Shown here piece by piece: positions 29,934 through 40,170 of a DNA stretch of 64,000 nt. Made by a program: the position numbers and the translations under genes. Numbering within the stretch: position 1 is the first letter of the stretch; every line of letters starts with the position of its first letter. This DNA is from Forficula auricularia (Eukaryota; Arthropoda; Insecta; Dermaptera; Forficulidae), in the NCBI GenBank assembly GCA_024734495.1, contig JALMQS010000615.1, forward strand, positions 775,173 to 839,172. Reading direction: 5' to 3'. The notes beneath the pieces were generated by a model. That model was not told where the DNA came from. It searched no databases and was given only the letters and a program-made list of their open reading frames with translations.

Positions 29934-30011
29934 GAGAATCTGTGGGCTAGTTGGTTAAGCCGCTCTTCGCGTAAAGAAGAGAGACACGGGTTCGAAACCC
30001 GTCGGATGCTC
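29934..30011 (+). tRNA. tRNA-like sequence (pol III A and B boxes)
   Basis: Acceptor GAGAATC pairs with GATGCTC with one mismatch. D-stem GGCT/AGCC, A box TGGGCTAGTTGG, B box GGTTCGAAACC and a perfect CGGG/CCCG T-stem are present. The anticodon arm CTCTT...AAGAG has an oversize loop and no clear anticodon, so it is probably a tRNA-derived repeat module rather than a working tRNA. It is repeated at 42137 and 43136 with its downstream flank. Confidence 0.5.
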
Positions 30012-30420
30012 TATTTATTTTTCCTTTTCAAAAATAATAAAATAATTTTCTTAATGTAGAATTAACATAGGAAATTGTTTATATATAGTATAAATATATA
30101 TATAGATTCATATATATTTATCATATTATTTAACTTTCGCGGTTCAAATTGCTTAACAAAATAATTGAAACTTTCAGTTTAAAAAATCAATTTGTCTAAT
30201 TATATTTCAAATTTGCCTCGTTAATTAATATATATTTAATGTTTCTTAATTTAAAATCTATTGGTGTTTTTTCATTTTCATTCGAGTTCAAATGAATACA
30301 ATATTATCTAGTCACAAAGTCTAAATCAAAAATATATAGTTTTAGTAACAGAAATCAAAATATAATTATTAATTTTAAATTTAGGGAACGAAGAAAAGAT
30401 TATTTTTATTACAGACAAAA

Positions 30421-30515
30421 GGATCAGCCGGGGCTCGAACCCGGGATCTTTGCATTTGTACTGCAATGCTTTGTCATAAGAGGTTTACCTCCTATATCCA
30501 CTATGCTACTGATCC
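30421..30515 (-). tRNA. tRNA-like sequence, perfect acceptor and T arms
   Basis: Acceptor GGATCAG/CTGATCC pairs fully. The T arm CCGGG-TTCGAGC-CCCGG is perfect and the A box reads TAGCATAGTGG. The D arm is enlarged by a GAGG..CCTC insertion and the anticodon loop has eight bases, so it is a tRNA pseudogene or tRNA-derived element. The sequence CAAAAGG...CCTTTTGTC around it forms an outer stem. Confidence 0.5.
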
Positions 30516-30582
30516 CTAAACCCAAACTAATACCTTTTGTCTATATGAATTATGGAATTTCTTTTTTATTATTAATGTTTCA

Positions 30583-30650
30583 ATGGCGTAATGGCTAGAG
30601 CTAATGCCCTTAGTTCAAGAGTTCGTCGGTTCGATTCTAGGCAAGACGGT
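30583..30650 (+). tRNA. Weak tRNA-like sequence
   Basis: A box TGGCGTAATGGCTAGAGC and B box GGTTCGATTC are visible and a T-run terminator follows at about 30653. The acceptor and T stems pair poorly, so this is at best a pseudogene. Confidence 0.3.
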
Positions 30651-30783
30651 AATTTTTTTAGAGAAATTTCTCTAAGCGTTGTTACAAATTAATATAGACA
30701 AATATATATAGTATATTTATGTTTTTATTTCAGATCCTATACGATTATTTTTTTTATTATTATTTTCCTATTAATTTTTTATA

Positions 30784-31046
30784 ATGTTTATCAATATGAA
30801 CGAATGTGGGCAAATTGGTGTACGAGTAAACAAATATACACATAATATGTGGACCATTAGAAAGCTAGAAATGCAAAAACTGGGTTCGGGGTGGGGTGAA
30901 TGTGGGAGATGCTGGAGGTGGGGGATCTGGGGGTGGGAGGCGCGGTTGGGGTGGGGTGGGGGGTGCAGTGGTGGGGGAGAGGTGTGTGGTTTTTAGAAAG
31001 GGGGAGGGTCAGAGGTTACCGTGCATCGTTCGGTGGCTCCTGGTAC
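30784..31046 (+). repeat. G-rich repeat with Helitron-like hairpin
   Basis: A GGTGGGG-type low-complexity block (30880-30990) resembling 5140-5290 is followed by ACCGTGCATCGTTCGGT at 31018-31034 and then GGCTCCTGGTACTA. The frames here are not proteins. Confidence 0.45.
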
Positions 31047-31049
31047 TAC

Positions 31050-31477
31050 CATATTAATATTCAACACCGAAACATTGGAGATATTTTATTCTAAACATTT
31101 CAATTCAAAAATTAAATTAAATTTAATTGTTAATTTAATTATATGTTTAATGACTAAATTACAGTATTAATTTATTATTCCATATTCTAAAAAATATTAT
31201 TTTATATTTTAATTATAGTATTACCTTTTGTATGTGAACAGGAATTTAGAATATTCAAAGGCCGAAAATTTTACAATATTAATGAATATCCATGGAAATA
31301 AATATATGTAAATATCTCTATTACACAATATAAACAAAATAAAATTAATTCTTCTTGTATAATTTGCATTTAAATTTTGTATTAATATTCATGTATTTAT
31401 ATTTGGATGACCGAATATCTTAGCGCGAATAAGCAAGGCCACTTTATAAATAAAAAATAATTTTTAAGAAAAAATAA
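31050..31477. other. AT-rich stretch, nothing recognised
   Basis: Very AT-rich sequence with no motif or frame that I can assign. Confidence 0.4.
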
Positions 31478-32190
31478 AAACCAACTTCAAAAAATTAAAT
31501 GCAACAAATAAAATACACTAAAAGGTATAAAATAATTATTATCTTATTTAGTTACAACTAAACGACGAAATATTAACATGAAATTACTTTTTGAAGTCGG
31601 TGCCAAACAAACTATACCTATAAGCGAGCGTACCCACCAAACGTACTAAGTAAGATCCGTCGAGTGCGATTCATAAAAGGTATATGTTTGGCACCAACTT
31701 CAAAAAGTAATTTCATCTTAATATTTCGTCGTTTAGTTGTAACTAAATAAGATAATAATTATTTTATACCTTTTAGTGTATTTTATTTGTTGCATTTAAT
31801 TTTTTGAAGTCGGTTTTTATTTTTTTCTTAAAAATTATTTTTATTTTTCTCTTTTAGTGATGTTATTAATAGTGATTATATCATCAGAACTTGACCAAAT
31901 TAATATGACACCATCCCTAAGACACCTCCTTTCGGATAAAAAAAGAACCATCGAAATCGGTTCACAAACAAAGAGGTTAGGTCTAAACAAACCTAATAAA
32001 AAAGGTCTAATCCCTATGAAAAAAAACGAAAAAAATGGGACCAATCGGAAGCTAGACTGGACCCAATGCAAAAAAAATTTCAATATCGGTTGACAATTGG
32101 CGGAGATATGAGGTAACATAGGCACAAAAAAAAAAAAAAAAAAAAATTCAGTCGAATAGAGAACCTCCTCCTTTTTTGAAGTCGGTTAAA
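31478..32190 (+). mobile_element. GAAGTCGG foldback MITE, copy D
   Basis: The hairpin (31482-31825) is well preserved, followed by the body and terminus ending CTTTTTTGAAGTCGGTT. An A-run of about 21 bases lies at about 32125-32145. It is nearly identical to copy E. Confidence 0.8.
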
Positions 32191-32268
32191 AATAAACTGA
32201 CCTGTTCTGATGTGGCCATCCACTTGACTTTACCATACGACCTGACCTCTCACTTATATTTAATATTT

Positions 32269-32698
32269 GTGACCTTCTCCGAGAAAAGGGACCTAGTGTG
32301 TGAAAATGAAGTTTTGAGAAAAATTTAAAGTTTCATAACGCATTATCACTTTGAACACACCTTCAGTTGGGAGATGCGATTTTGTATTGTTAATTATGAT
32401 TGGGTGCCGACTTTGGTGACGTCATGCCTATGTGGTGACGTATTTTTTGTAAAAATAACTATAAGAAAGGAAAAGAATAATGTGACGCTTCAGTCTTGTG
32501 CCAACTGTATAACGAGTGTTATCAATATCTCAAAAGTTGTTTGGCAATTTTGGTTCTTTTGTAATTTTGTTACTAAGCTGATGTTAATTTGAAGTAATTT
32601 TTATAATCTTATTCTACATCCTTTTAGGTACCAGAATCCACTCTTAAGTCCAAACCCGTTTTTTGACACACTAGGTCCCTTTTCTCGGAGAAGGTCAC
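32269..32698. mobile_element. MITE with 33-bp perfect TIRs
   Basis: The ends GTGACCTTCTCCGAGAAAAG... and their inverse match over 33 bases without error. ATTT flanks both sides (32265-32268 and 32699-32702), splitting a Helitron-like repeat that is continuous elsewhere. The interior is non-coding apart from a meaningless 72-codon frame. The superfamily is not identified. Confidence 0.75.
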
Positions 32699-32786
32699 AT
32701 TTAATAAAATTATTTATAATCATGTAAGGGGGGAGGGGTAGCTTTTGTATTTTTTGATTACTCTTGGCCCACTGATTATGTAAATA

Positions 32787-33010
32787 ATGTTTTTCTGGCC
32801 GAAAAATCCCTTTTTAAAAAGGATTGATTTTTGCCGAACAGGTCGACACTTTTGTTTATTGCGGTAGAGCTGGGTGTTAGAAATGTCTGGATAGCAAGTA
32901 CTGTTTAGGTTTTAGACTTTTTAGGAATGTAGGCTCTGGAACTTGGGGAGACGATTTATTTTGAAAATGATAATGTAGTTTTATTTTGATCAATCCTTTT
33001 TAAAATGTTT
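32787..33010 (-). repeat. Possible LTR relic related to the errantivirus LTR
   Basis: It shares CCGAAAAAT, CTTTTTAAAAAG, GATTGATTTTT, GTAGAGCTGGG and TGGATAGCAA in order with the LTR portion at 58465-58700. Its left border falls at TGATTATGTA, the same GTATACATAATC site in the same repeat family where the LTR at 58452 starts. It is truncated by the MITE at 33011. Confidence 0.45.
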
Positions 33011-33597
33011 TTATTGACGTGACAACATCTTATAATTCGATGAAGCCGGCTGCACGCTCGAAAAAACATGACTCATGCGGCGTTACCTCGTTCTGAGGCG
33101 TTCCATTTAAGGCTTGAAGTGCAAGCGAGAGCGCGGAACGAGCGACAAAGATTGAGGCGGGCTTTTTAAAAGCTACAATTACAAAAATTTTAATGGTTTC
33201 CAAATTTTAAATTTTAAATTTAAGATTTATGAACAATAATTTAATCACAGTTTATTCTTATAATAAATTATTCAAAATTATTACTTTTTTACAACAAATT
33301 ACAATTAAATTTACAAAACTAATTAAGTAACTAATTGAACAACAACTTTTATTCAGTTTAATTGCTGAAAGAAATAATATCAATACAAAATTTATTATTA
33401 TAAAATAATAAAATCAAAAATTAAATTTTAACAGTCGAGTAGAAATTTAAACAATAAATTTTATTCAAGTATTTTGTAAATTTAAAATGATTTTCTGAAC
33501 GAAGAATTTTATGAAAAAAATCAGTTGTCTGTAAAGTCGGTTTACTGACGATAGTTGAACGTGACAACGTCATAAGAAAATACCATTCCATGGCTGA
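33011..33597. mobile_element. GACGTGACAACGTC-ended MITE, copy 2
   Basis: Near-identical to 5726-6296: starts TTGACGTGACAACATCTTAT and ends GAACGTGACAACGTCATAAG. It lacks the extra hairpin found beyond the end of copy 1. Confidence 0.7.
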
Positions 33598-33714
33598 ACG
33601 TGTGATGCGGACCCTACAGGGGAAAATATTTTTTTTTAATTAACCTTAAACAATTATACAATTAAAAACTTAAAAATTCTTTATTGATATCTTGTTAAAT
33701 ATTATATAGAAGGT

Positions 33715-34640
33715 TGTTCTACCCAGCTCCTCAAACCCATTTTCATTCTATTTAACCACTCCCTTAGAGAATATAATTTACCTGAAATATGGAAAACAAC
33801 CTTCATAACTCCAATATTAAAAAATAATTTTTAAGAAAAAATAAAAACCGACTTCAAAAAATTAAATGCAACAAATAAAATACACTAAAAGGTATAAAAT
33901 AATTATTATCTTATTTAGTTACAACTAAACGACGAAATATTAACATGAAATTACTTTTTGAAGTCGGTGCCAAACTAACTATACCTATAAGCGAGCATAC
34001 CCTCCAAACGTACTAAGTAAGATCCGTCGAGTGCGATTCATAAAAGGTATATGTTTGGCACCGACTTCAAAAAGTAATTTCATGTTAATATTTCGTCGTT
34101 TAGTTGTAACTAAATAAGATAATAATTATTTTATACCTTTTAGTGTATTTTATTTGTTGCATTTAATTTTTTGAAGTCGGTTTTTATTTTTTCTTAAAAA
34201 TTATTTTTATATTTCTCTTTTTAGTGATGTCATTAATAGTGATCATATCATCAGAACTTGACCAAATTAATATGACACCATCCCTAAGACACCCCCTATC
34301 GGATAAAAAAAGAACCATCGAAATCGGTTCATAAACAAAGAGGTTAGGTCTAAACAAACCTAATAAAAAAGGTCTAATACCTATGAAAAAAATACGAAAA
34401 AAAATGGGACCAATCGGAAGCTAGACTGGACCCAATGCAAAAAAAATTTTCAAAATCGGTTGAGAATTGGCGGAGATATGAGGTAACATAGGCACAAAAA
34501 AAAAAAAAAAAAAATTCAGTCGAATAGAGAACCTCCTCCTTTTTTGAAGTCGGTTAAAAAGTGGTGGTTTGTAATAATATAAGCAATTACAGACCTATAG
34601 CTATAATAAGTGCTATCCCTAAATTACTAGATAAATCGTA
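33715..34640 (+). pseudogene. LINE reverse transcriptase fragment split by a MITE
   Basis: 33715-33830 reads FILFNHSLREYNLPEIWK followed by ITPIL, and 34560-34640 reads ISNYRPIAIISAIPKLLDK. Together these are the N-terminal RT block of a non-LTR element (..PEIWK...NYRPI...). Foldback copy E (33832-34557) sits between them. Both ends of the LINE are missing. Confidence 0.7.
33832..34557 (+). mobile_element. GAAGTCGG foldback MITE, copy E
   Basis: The hairpin is at 33845-34190, with body and terminus ending TTGAAGTCGGTT. TTAAAAA occurs at both outer borders and may include the target duplication. It is inserted inside an RT reading frame, which dates it after that LINE. Confidence 0.8.
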
Positions 34641-35149
34641 AAAATATTTAGATATTCTTATTGTTATTTGAGTTAGACCTTTGAGGTAGGTTTCCCCATA
34701 GGCTCCAGAACCGGGTGCATGCTCGGGGAATTAAGCCCCCTGAACTTTGAAGTCATTGTGTGTGTGGGGGGGGGGGCTGAGCCCCCTACCCATGGACCAT
34801 GTTTTGCTAGTTTCTAATATAGTCTTATCTTTAAAAAAATTCAAAAATATATTAAACGAGCTGCGAAACCCGCCTTTGGCGGGCATCTTGCTGGCCAAGG
34901 GGATTTGGTCCCTGGACTCCGTTGCCTCCTGCCCCCGTTACGCCACTGGTATAATAAAATAATTTATAATCACCCCCCCCTCCCCGACCCTAGCTTTCTA
35001 GTATTTTTGTTTGAAAATTTTAGATTTTAAATTATTTTTGAATTCCCCGTATTTATTTAACGCCAATCTTAAGTGGGAGATAAATTTAACCTAATTTATC
35101 GCGCGGAGAATTTACCACTGCTCGAAGCCCCTAAAACCTTGGTAAATTG
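34641..35149. other. Unassigned stretch with C/G runs
   Basis: It contains a G-run at 34767-34777, a GC-rich inverted motif near 34858 (ACCCGCCTTTGGCGGGC) and C-runs near 34973. No gene recognised. Confidence 0.35.
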
Positions 35150-35305
35150 GATTGTATCTAAGTTTCTGAAATTGTCCCGTGATCCCGGCTTCTTTTCCTT
35201 CTACTCTGTTCTTTTCACGATGGAGAGGCCAGCCCATATAGGCCTTTAGGGGATGGACCTTCTGGTGTATCTCTTTCTCACATCAAAATCATAAAAAAAA
35301 AAAAA
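35150..35305 (+). mobile_element. 3' end of a retroposon with A-tail
   Basis: CTTTTCACGATGGAGAGGCC and CATATAGGCCTTTAGGGG precede TCATAAAAAA with an A-run. The same segment is found inverted at about 40855-41000. No coding sequence is included. Confidence 0.55.
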
Positions 35306-35719
35306 AAAATCAGAAAGATCACGTCGTCACAAGCTCATTATTATTATTATATAATTTTTATAAAAAAAAAATTATTTAAAAATATATTAATTTTATTTAA
35401 GTTTTTCAGTTTTACTTTTTTGTTACAATTTAATAAAAGTTTGAAAAATTTCCTTCATCCTTTTTTTTTCTAAGCCCCCCCCCCCCCAAAAAAAAATATC
35501 CAAACACCGGCGTACATAAATATATTCATTATATATATTTATATATGTATATGTTTTATCAAGCAGAGAACACCCTCTTTGATTTCTCTTCATGAATCAA
35601 CAACTCTTGCTTTCGGCAAAAAAAAAATACTTTCAAATAAATAATTAATCTTCATCATTAAAAAACAATAAATATCATAAAAAATGCATTTGAAATTTTT
35701 TTTAATAAATTTCGTATAG

Positions 35720-35852
35720 AAATATTTCGGAGAAATTTGCCAGGCTAGGTAATCTTATCGAGCAACGGGATTCTTTCCATTCTATTCCTTTCTTTATTTG
35801 GTGTCGAGAAATGCTCGAGGCAGCATCGACGACACTCTCCTACTGCGCAAAG
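35720..35852 (+). CDS. Orphan exon candidate of unknown gene
   Basis: After the acceptor CGTATAG an open segment reads NISEKFARLGNLIEQRDS, then IPFFIWCREMLEAAS and TLSYCAK, and ends at AAAG|GTAAAC. The amino-acid composition is protein-like and unlike the surrounding AT-rich repeats. I do not recognise the family and found no neighbouring exon. Part of a host gene or of an unknown mobile element are both possible. Confidence 0.4.
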
Positions 35853-36071
35853 GTAAACAACCCTTAATTTCTACCCTTATATTTTATATATAGTATAACA
35901 TTCTTATACAAGTCCAGTATCAAAAAATGTTTAGAAATTAAATTATTTTGCTAAAAACTAAACATAAATATTTTTTTTAAAAAAAGTTAAATAGGTAGTA
36001 AGTATTGAGGTACTATTTTGAAATCTTGATGACTAAATGGGCCAACTTTTAAAATAATTTGACATGTTAGT

Positions 36072-37022
36072 GTTTTTTTTTTTTTTTTAATGCAATCGAA
36101 TGCAAGAAGGGGTGCACCAGTAAAGATGCAGCCTCTATGGATCTCGAAAGACCCTTGCATTACCGAAGAGAAGAGAAAGTTGATTAAGTGAGAGGGTGTA
36201 GACGTAGGTGTCTATGCACTCCGGTTTTGAAGTTTTGAAGATTATAGGTGCTGGGAAAGATAGAGGCTGGAAGAGAGTTCCAGTTCCTTGAAGTCATGGG
36301 GATATATGTATTGGCGAATGAAGTGGTCCGGCACTTTTCTAGTTTGACCGCGAGAGAGTGTTGGGAGTCGGCAAAACGCGTGCTACGTGCAAAGCATGCT
36401 TTGGGGGAATTATTGATTTTATCTCATCAGAGCACCTGCCGTGATAGTATCTATAGAAAAGGGAAAGGGCAGAGACATCTCTTCGATGAGCCAGCGAGTC
36501 GAGGGAGTCGGTGAGGGTAGAATCGTCAATTAGCCTGACGGCTCGTTTCTGAATTGCATCCAGGGTAGCAAGAGAGTATTTTGAGGCCCCTCTCCACAGA
36601 TGAGAGCCGTATTCGAGACAGGGGCGGATTTGGGCCTTGTAGATGGTGAGAAGTTGTGGGGGTTTGTAAAATCGCTTGGACCTGAATAAGAAGCCAATCT
36701 TCCTTGCTGCAGATTTCGCCACAGAGGAGATGTGTTCATTCCAAGACAGGTCAGATGCGACAGAGACGCCCAACATGGATAGGCTGTCACACATTTTTAG
36801 GGTATTCGAATCGAAGTGAATATCAGGGAAATCTTTATTTTCGCGCCTAGAAATTAGACAATATTGAGTCTTGTTTGAATTGAAGTTAACTAAATTTTGT
36901 GAGCCCCATTTATTCAGTTTGTCTAGGTCGAGAGTAATTGAGGAGGTAACATTGATTCGATTATTCGGGAGTGAGGGTTTACCGTGTAGAGTGCTATCGT
37001 CGGCGTAACAATGAGTGGGGTT
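36072..37022 (-). mobile_element. 5'-truncated jockey-like LINE with A-tail
   Basis: The minus strand begins inside the RT palm at HCYADDSTLHG (catalytic YADD, about 36995). It continues through ISRRENKDFPDIHFDS and LGVSVASDLSWNEHI to RAVRLIDDSTLTDS. A frameshift near 36340 precedes the last part. It ends CATTCGATTGCATT plus an A-run (36072-36088). Same family as 4128-4717. Confidence 0.88.
36339..37022 (-). pseudogene. LINE reverse transcriptase fragment
   Basis: It is open from the YADD box to about 36339 (including the 151-codon part from 36794). It holds RT palm, thumb and the LEYGSHLWRGAS segment. No endonuclease and no start codon are present, so it is a truncated, inactive copy. Confidence 0.8.
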
Positions 37023-37351
37023 TGACTTCTTTGACTATTATAAGTAGCTAATCATTATTGATATAATTCCTAATTAAAAAAAATTCTCCTCTTTCTCCAT
37101 TAATTAAAAATATTTCCCAAACTTCTTTTAACACCCTTATTATATTTTAGTTTTTCAGTAAATCTAAAGGTATGTTAGTAAGTTACAAATCTTTAATGTA
37201 TTGATACTATTTTTTAGCTCAAATTTGCTTTTATATATTTATAAATAAATTTAAATTAGACTATATAAATAATTTTGTAACATATCCTTCATCCTTATTT
37301 TTCATTTTTTTCACTGACCCCCCCCCCAAAAAAAATTAAATAAATAAATAA

Positions 37352-38407
37352 TCATTTACATATGACAACTTAATATACACTCAAGTTAGTGGTTTACCGA
37401 TGGGCGCAATATTATCGCCGGTAATTGCAAATGTAGTAATGGATGACATTTTTTCAAAAATTATAGCTCCGTTAAATTTGCCGTTTTATTATATGTACGT
37501 GGATGATTCAATAACGGCAATAAGATCTGAGAATGTTTCTGTAGCATTAAACTTGTTGAATAGCTATGATGCAAAAATAAAGTTCACTGCTGAAATGGAA
37601 GAAAATGGCCAATTACCTTTTTTAGATGCCATTATGATCAAGAAAGGTCAACAAATTATAACAGATGTTTACACAAAACCAACTAAATCGAATAGGATGA
37701 TAGATTTCAACTCATATCATCCCATGAATCAAAAAATGTCGATTATATATGGTGAGTTGACAAGAATAAACCGAATATCACATGAAACTTTTCGAAAAAG
37801 AAATTTAAATAATTTCACCCTAAAATGTGAAGAAAATGGTTATCCAAGGGAGTTGGTAGATACATTGAGTAGGAGATACTATGTAAATCAATTCAAGAAA
37901 AGAAAAAAACCAGATAATTGTTTGAGATTTGTGGGTTCAATGACGTATATACCAAGATTAACTGATTTACTTGTTGAAATGTTTAAGAGGAAGGGTGTAT
38001 TGTTGGCAAAGCGTCCAGTAAAACCCCTTCTAACATTGTATAAGAGCCCAAAAATCAAGTGTTTCCAAAGTGAGTGCAATGTTGTTTATCGAGTAAATTG
38101 TATGAATTGTGATAAGTTCTATATTGGTGAAACTGGAAGATTACTAAAAACAAGACTAATAGAACATGATAAATCTGTAATTAATCAAAAATTAGTGTCA
38201 GCATTGGCTATCCATTCTATAGATTTAGACCATAATTTCAATTTTAATGAAGTATCTATTGTGTGCAGAGAAAGTGATATATTTATTAGAAAAATGAAAG
38301 AGTCTTTGCACATATTGAAAAATAGAAGCTGTGTAGTCAATTTTAAAGTTGATACTGAAAATAATGTAAAATACTATAGTAATCTAATTGATAAATTAAT
38401 AAGATGA
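37352..38407 (+). CDS. PLE reverse transcriptase / GIY-YIG protein, N-truncated
   Basis: About 351 residues are open without interruption. RT motifs are present: QVSGLPMGAILSPVIANV (motif 4) and YYMYVDDSITAI with the catalytic YVDD box (motif 5). Next come FLDAIMIKKG and YTKPTKSNRMIDFNSYHP (motifs 6-7), and the PLE-typical GYPRELVD and MTYIPRLTDLLVEMFKRKGV. The C-terminal GIY-YIG domain reads VVYRVNCMNCDKFYIGETGR followed by KTRLIEHD. PLE proteins are telomerase-like RTs that use the nuclease to prime at the target. The presence of GIY-YIG excludes the endonuclease-less PLE groups. The fingers and motifs 1-3 are absent. The intact frame suggests recent insertion. Confidence 0.9.
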   Translation, partial: SFTYDNLIYTQVSGLPMGAILSPVIANVVMDDIFSKIIAPLNLPFYYMYVDDSITAIRSENVSVALNLLNSYDAKIKFTAEMEENGQLPFLDAIMIKKGQQIITDVYTKPTKSNRMIDFNSYHPMNQKMSIIYGELTRINRISHETFRKRNLNNFTLKCEENGYPRELVDTLSRRYYVNQFKKRKKPDNCLRFVGSMTYIPRLTDLLVEMFKRKGVLLAKRPVKPLLTLYKSPKIKCFQSECNVVYRVNCMNCDKFYIGETGRLLKTRLIEHDKSVINQKLVSALAIHSIDLDHNFNFNEVSIVCRESDIFIRKMKESLHILKNRSCVVNFKVDTENNVKYYSNLIDKLIR

Positions 38408-39230
38408 TACTCTAGCACATTGTTGTTTGGTTTAAGTAGTGGTTTTGTAGAATTGATATTAAAAGAAAATTGTTTCTTCAGTGTAGCATTTTATAAATGT
38501 ATATTAAAGGCATATATGAGTTGTATATTTGTTGTCAAAAATGGCTGTTTGATGTTGAATTGAATGGTAGAAGTGAAAGGAAGAAAGGGGAGAAAATAAA
38601 TTTTTTTAATTTTTTATATATTTTTTTGTAAGAGGGTTCTAAATGTACTTTGAGAGAATTCTAGTGTTTTTTTTTTTCAACTGTGGTGCTGGTGTTTATT
38701 AACCTGCAAGGTTGGTAGTAGAATAAGACAATGGAAAGTAAATTTGTCATTTGAGAGTAAAAAAATAATTTTGAAATTGGAGTAGAAGTAAATGATTTTT
38801 TGATTGTCTGCATTGATTGTTAATTTCTTAATTTATTGTGTTGTTCAGTGGAGATTCATATAGTTGTATCCTGTTGTTTTTAAGGTTGCGATTGATAGTT
38901 GCTTATATTAAAAGAATTGTAAAGGTAAGCTGTGAAATAGCCATGTTTTTATGTTAATGACAAGAAATTTTTATTAAAAGAATTTCCAAAAATAATTTTA
39001 TTTATATATTATTTGAACAAGGGAATTAAAATTCTGTCTCTTCAGGTTATCTACAGCTTGCCTGTTATATGTGTTTTCTGAATGTGAGATGCCACAGGAG
39101 AATGAGGTGTTAACTGATATTGAAAATGTTGCTATGTCTTACTAGGGGTAAGTAATTGATGGTTTAAATATGATGAAAATACTGCTGTAATGTTTCTTGT
39201 ATTGCAAATTGATATGCTGTGTATTTTAGA

Positions 39231-39260
39231 CTGAAGATGGCAGAGAATATCCGCCGAAAC
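39231..39260 (+). ncRNA. Hammerhead-like motif of PLE
   Basis: CTGAAGA, one base, GGC...GCC helix with an 11-base loop, then GAAACTGTC. It lies 824 bases downstream of the PLE stop codon in the same orientation. Confidence 0.55.
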
Positions 39261-39561
39261 TGTCTCCATGTGAAACAACAATAAAAAATTATGAAAAAGA
39301 AGATAGTTGTTCAATAATTAACCTTCTCCTGATCATAAGGAAACGATCAACAGTTTCCGAGTGTTTTTCATAAAGCCTCATTTGAGATAATTAATTTAAA
39401 ATAAAAACAATTATAGTAACTTTATTTATTTAAAAAATATTAGATTATAACTATAACTTAATTAGTTTAATTCTCTATCTATGCTTTGCTGAAGTTTGAA
39501 TCATACATTAACGAGGAAATTTTTGAAAATAAATTTTTTTAAATGTAAACATTTTCTTAGG

Positions 39562-39752
39562 CCCAGTTGTATGTCTGTTTGTCAACGTTGACAAATGGTA
39601 AAACGGTAGAATTCACCTTGTGCTCGACGGGATAGCCAATCAGATGAAAGAGCGTATCATCTGATTGGCCATCCGGCGGGGCATAAGGTGAATTCTAACG
39701 TTTTACCATTTGTCAACGTTGACAAAGATTTTATCAACGGACATACAACCTT
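39562..39752. mobile_element. 190-bp hairpin MITE
   Basis: Arms containing GTTGTATGTC, TTGTCAACGTTGACAAATGG and AATTCACCTT are repeated in inverse, with a central AATCAGATGA/TCATCTGATT pair. TTAG precedes and follows. No coding capacity. Confidence 0.75.
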
Positions 39753-39973
39753 AGAGTCTTATGGAAAATTAAGATCTTGACACTTTCTCTTGAATTATAC
39801 TACTATTAGTTGATTATATAAAGTTAAAAAAAACTAAAAATTAGTTAGTTGAATAAAAGATTTCACTGTCGATGGTAACAGAATTGTTTTTATTTTAGGT
39901 TAAAAATAAAATAAAATGAGAGAGTCTTCTGTTTTTTAAATAAAATAATTTTTAATTATTTCTAGAGACTATA

Positions 39974-40001
39974 GTTTCGAAGGCATTGCCTTCATCATCA
40001 G
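39974..40001 (-). ncRNA. Hammerhead-like motif, left arm
   Basis: Minus-strand CTGATGA-T-GAAGGC-AAT-GCCTTC-GAAAC. It is the inverted partner of 40143-40170. Confidence 0.6.
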
Positions 40002-40142
40002 TCTATCACAAATATTTCAAATTAGTTACAAATTAAGATTTATACATAGAAAATTTTGAAAAATATATATTTTTATATATTTTTCAAAATTTTCTATGTA
40101 TAAATCTTAATTTGTAACTAATTTGAAATATTTGTGATAGAT

Positions 40143-40170
40143 CTGATGATGAAGGCAATGCCTTCGAAAC
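40143..40170 (+). ncRNA. Hammerhead-like motif, right arm
   Basis: Plus-strand CTGATGA-T-GAAGGC-AAT-GCCTTC-GAAAC, all core residues of the CTGANGA/GAAA pattern present. Confidence 0.6.

Larger units (their letters stand above)
29315..30154. mobile_element. tRNA-bearing palindromic element, copy 1
   Basis: The inverted ends AAGCAATTTGAACCGCGAAA match with arms of about 140 bases (29315-29450 and 30018-30154). The interior contains a LINE 3' end on the minus strand and, adjacent to the right arm, a tRNA-like sequence. A second element with the same ends and two tRNA-like sequences is at 42025-43330. No transposase. Confidence 0.75.
37345..39300 (+). mobile_element. 5'-truncated Penelope-like element
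   Basis: It contains an open RT plus GIY-YIG frame (37352-38407), an 820-base AT-rich 3' region and a hammerhead-like motif at 39231-39260. Its start is abrupt after a T/A-rich tract, so the first half of the RT is missing. Confidence 0.8.

Noticed and set aside
29934..30011. Functional tRNA gene
   Set aside because: No valid anticodon loop, an acceptor mismatch, and the sequence recurs with the same flanks as part of a mobile palindrome.
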